From UBA5314 sp964635975 (GTDB taxonomy: Bacteria; Bacillota; Syntrophomonadia; Syntrophomonadales; Syntrophomonadaceae), in contig CAZWPO010000011.1 in assembly GCA_964635975.1 (NCBI GenBank), positions 1-64,000 of the forward strand: 64,000 nucleotides of DNA, read 5' to 3'. The translations under genes and the position numbers were made by a program. Position 1 is the first letter of the stretch. Every line of letters starts with the position of its first letter. The notes under the pieces are model-generated. The model was not told the DNA's origin, made no database searches, and saw nothing but the letters and a program-made list of their open reading frames with translations. Below, piece by piece: positions 62,149-64,000 of the stretch.

Positions 62149-62192
62149 ATTATCCAGGGAAAAACTGAAAGCGTCCTGAAAGCCGGCTGAAA
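62149..62192 (-). promoter_or_regulatory. Predicted activated promoter with three TTTCAG repeats
   Basis: On the minus strand TTTCAG occurs three times with exact 11-base spacing (62192-62187, 62181-62176, 62170-62165). Ten bases later lies a -10 box GATAAT (62154-62149). No -35 consensus is present. This layout is the standard one for promoters activated by PhoB/OmpR-type regulators. Confidence 0.6.
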
Positions 62193-62256
62193 AATTTATT
62201 AAATATAAGTAATTTTTTCCGCTGCTGGATGCGTATAGCCGCTGAATCCAAGACAA

Positions 62257-62282
62257 GAGCCCGCCCCAAAGGGGGCGGGCTC
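62257..62282. terminator. GC-rich hairpin after the 62329 gene
   Basis: GAGCCCGCCCC (62257-62267) and GGGGCGGGCTC (62272-62282) form a perfect 11-bp stem with a 4-base loop. The U-run is poor, but its place 47 bases after the stop suggests a terminator. Confidence 0.65.
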
Positions 62283-62328
62283 AGCTCAAAGCAAGTTATG
62301 GGATTTTTATCACCAGGCTTCAGGCTGT

Positions 62329-63315
62329 TTACAATCCTAAGATTCTGGCGAAAGAATCCAGCAGGGCATCCTCTATGGCCTCCTGCTGCTGCTCATCTAT
62401 GATCCCGGATGAGAATAGACTATCCAGAGCTTCCCTGAAGGAGCTGACCTCATTCTCGCTGGAAACGTCGGAAGAATAGAAGAGCAGTGCGTTAAGAATT
62501 TCTTTTTCCTGTCCTTCGCTGATAGTTCCATCCTCGGTCAGGCTATCCAGGGCGCTGATTATGGTCTCCTCCATATTCCCCTGCGGGGGACGCGGGGGCG
62601 GTGCTCCCCGGCGCGGAGGCGCCAGAGCCTCAGCGATAGCGGTTTCCTGTTCGCTGCTTATAGTCCCGTCAGATACCAGTTCATCCAGAACGCTCATCAG
62701 AGGATTGCTCGCCTCGCTAGCTTCTGAGTCTGAAATCTCGCCGGTACCCGAACCGGTCAGGGCTGCGGTAACAGCTTCAGCCTGCTCCTCGCTGATAGTC
62801 CCATCAGATACCAGGCTGTCGATCTTGCCTGCCAGTATCTCTTCAAAACTGCCCGGGCCGGGCGGTGGTGGCGGCGGGGCTGCTCCCCGAGCAGGCGGAG
62901 CCAGAGCCTCAGCGATAGCGGTTTCCTGTTCGCTGCTGATAGTCCCGGCCGCTACCAGGCTGTCCAGTACGGTCTGCAGGGGGTTGCCGGTGAATTGCGG
63001 GCTCTCAAGCGAAAGAGATGATTCTATGGCCGAACTGACCGCATCAGCCTGTTCATCGCTGATGGTGCCTGCTGAAACCAGACTGGTAAGCGATTCTGAA
63101 AGCTTCTGATCGACGTCATCCTGGTAAGAGCTGTCCTGTTCATCGGCTTCTAGCATGGCATTGATAGCGTCCTGACTAATCTGAACGGAATCCGCCCCGT
63201 ACCTGGCAGCGAAGCCGCACGGCGCGTTCTTTGAACTGCTGGCTGCATTGTTTTGGTTGAGAGTACTGTTCTGAGTAAACATTGCATAGATGTTTGAATT
63301 CCAACTGACATTCAT
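62329..63315 (-). CDS. Repeat protein with six SHOCT-like helical units
   Basis: A 328-residue soluble protein of unknown function. After about 70 residues of Asn/Ser-rich N-terminus it has six copies of a unit of about 25 residues with pattern LxxLVxxGTISxEQxxAIxxAL, for example LDSLVAAGTISSEQETAIAE and LDELVSDGTISSEQETAIAE. Two copies are nearly identical and are followed by Pro/Gly/Arg-rich linkers (APPARGAAPPPPPPGPG). The unit resembles the short two-helix SHOCT domain. There is no signal peptide or membrane segment. ATG at 63315 follows AAGGAG at 9 bases. It is monocistronic. Confidence 0.8.
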   Translation of the reverse strand: MNVSWNSNIYAMFTQNSTLNQNNAASSSKNAPCGFAARYGADSVQISQDAINAMLEADEQDSSYQDDVDQKLSESLTSLVSAGTISDEQADAVSSAIESSLSLESPQFTGNPLQTVLDSLVAAGTISSEQETAIAEALAPPARGAAPPPPPPGPGSFEEILAGKIDSLVSDGTISEEQAEAVTAALTGSGTGEISDSEASEASNPLMSVLDELVSDGTISSEQETAIAEALAPPRRGAPPPRPPQGNMEETIISALDSLTEDGTISEGQEKEILNALLFYSSDVSSENEVSSFREALDSLFSSGIIDEQQQEAIEDALLDSFARILGL

Positions 63316-63456
63316 TGTTAATCACTCCTTTCTAATCGTATCGTTTACGAGCCTTTCAATCTGCATAATTTTCCATGATTTCCAATATATTATTTTTATA
63401 GCAAGCATATGTCGTATTTTCGTTATATTTGTAAAAAATATTGGATATTCTCGAAC

Positions 63457-63485
63457 AAAAAAATCCCTGACAGCGACTGTCAGGG
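63457..63485 (-). terminator. Terminator of the crotonase gene
   Basis: CCCTGACAG/CTGTCAGGG is a perfect 9-bp stem with a 3-base loop, followed on the minus strand by ATTTTTTTG. Confidence 0.9.
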
Positions 63486-63515
63486 TCAGATGTCTATTAT
63501 TCAGCAGTACTATGC

Positions 63516-64000
63516 CTATTGGCCAGTGAATTCCGGCTTGCGTTTTTCAAGAAAAGCCTTCATCCCTTCTTTCTGATCCTGGCTGGAGAACAGCAGGGCC
63601 CAGCTCTTGATCTCATTAGATAGTCCTGCAGCCAGGTTAACATCTGGAGCAGAGTTGATGCAGGATTTAGCAGTCTTCAACGCAATGGGCGATTTAGCAA
63701 CAAGCAGTTTTGCTATTTTCCTGGCTTCTTCCATAAGATCATCTTTGGGTACAATTTTTGTCACCAGGCCTATTTTGAAGGCTGTGTCGACATCTATGTT
63801 TGCCCCGGTCAGGATCATATGCTTGGCCCACCCAGGTCCCACCAGGCGTGTAAGGCGCTGGGTACCCCCTGCCCCAGGCATAATTCCCAGATTAATCTCC
63901 GGCTGCCCGAAAAGAGTCCCTTCAGCGGCTAATCGGATGTCGCAGGCCATGGCCAATTCACATCCCCCTCCCAGAGCCAGACCGCTGATAGCGGCTACAA
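63516..64000 (-). CDS. Enoyl-CoA hydratase/crotonase (partial, 5' end outside window)
   Basis: C-terminal 160 or so residues of a crotonase-family protein; the frame continues past the end of the window. The oxyanion-hole and first catalytic Glu region SGLALGGGCELAMACDIRLA and the second Glu in FGQPEINLG are both present, followed by PGAGGTQRLTRLVG and the KIVPKDDL and FLEKRKPEFTGQ regions. With both glutamates intact, hydration of crotonyl-CoA to 3-hydroxybutyryl-CoA is likely, a step of butyrate or crotonate metabolism. An ATG at 63956 is internal and not the start. A strong terminator follows. Confidence 0.93.
   Translation of the reverse strand, partial: VAAISGLALGGGCELAMACDIRLAAEGTLFGQPEINLGIMPGAGGTQRLTRLVGPGWAKHMILTGANIDVDTAFKIGLVTKIVPKDDLMEEARKIAKLLVAKSPIALKTAKSCINSAPDVNLAAGLSNEIKSWALLFSSQDQKEGMKAFLEKRKPEFTGQ

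Overview
The window looks like a chromosomal segment of a Gram-positive anaerobe of the class Clostridia, most likely a Syntrophomonas-like (Syntrophomonadaceae) organism. This is inferred from gene content, not proved: S-layer-homology (SLH) proteins, many secreted proteins with 'copper amine oxidase N-terminal-like' domains, strong AGGAGG-type ribosome sites with frequent TTG/GTG starts, a leucine T-box, a ydaO-type c-di-AMP riboswitch, a DivIVA-like pair, a flagellar-operon (YvyF-like) zinc protein, and the end of a crotonase gene of the kind used in butyrate/crotonate metabolism. No rRNA, tRNA, CRISPR array, insertion sequence or prophage was seen.

Layout. 0-4.5 kb: a PAS-PAS-GGDEF-HD-GYP c-di-GMP enzyme, a PpnP-type nucleoside phosphorylase, a flavoredoxin-like FMN protein and two hypotheticals. 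4.7-12.2 kb (minus): an SLH surface protein, a MacB-like permease with its MacA-like adaptor but no ATPase, a methyltransferase and two small secreted copper-amine-oxidase-like proteins. 12.6-37.8 kb: a surface-protein and regulator island. It holds a LytS-like histidine kinase, a receiver-BTAD (SARP-like) response regulator that seems to start with CTG, a 1,727-residue adhesin, an orphan receiver, a membrane-bound spermidine-synthase-like protein, a 976-residue and a 405-residue secreted protein, a decayed membrane LuxR regulator, a 2,235-residue SLH adhesin and an intact membrane LuxR regulator. 37.9-44 kb: a lipoprotein, leuA under a Leu T-box, a fibronectin/copper-amine-oxidase-like protein, and a radical-SAM aminomutase behind a c-di-AMP riboswitch. 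44-47 kb: two DivIVA-like coiled-coil proteins facing a YvyF-like protein and an HD-GYP phosphodiesterase. 47-55 kb (minus): envelope polysaccharide and glycosyl-transfer genes (deacetylase, GT-C enzymes, galE, GtrA, GtrB-like). 55-62 kb (minus): an OmpR-type kinase/regulator pair, a gene remnant, an orphan OmpR regulator and a complete MacAB-type efflux system. 62-64 kb: a protein with six SHOCT-like helical repeats and a crotonase running off the end.

How it fits together. Two adhesin transcription units (15.7 kb on plus; 27.9 to 23.7 kb on minus) share a promoter design: direct TTTAAG repeats 10 bases apart, 15-16 bases before a -10 box. That is the type of site expected for the OmpR-like DNA-binding domain of the adjacent BTAD regulator, so the kinase, regulator and adhesins may form one locally encoded surface-display regulon. 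Two other promoters, each beside a membrane LuxR gene facing an adhesin gene, share a near-identical 38-base element at equal distance from the -10. The riboswitch-controlled aminomutase carries the Lys/Asn pair typical of glutamate 2,3-aminomutase, which points to c-di-AMP control of beta-glutamate (an osmolyte) synthesis.
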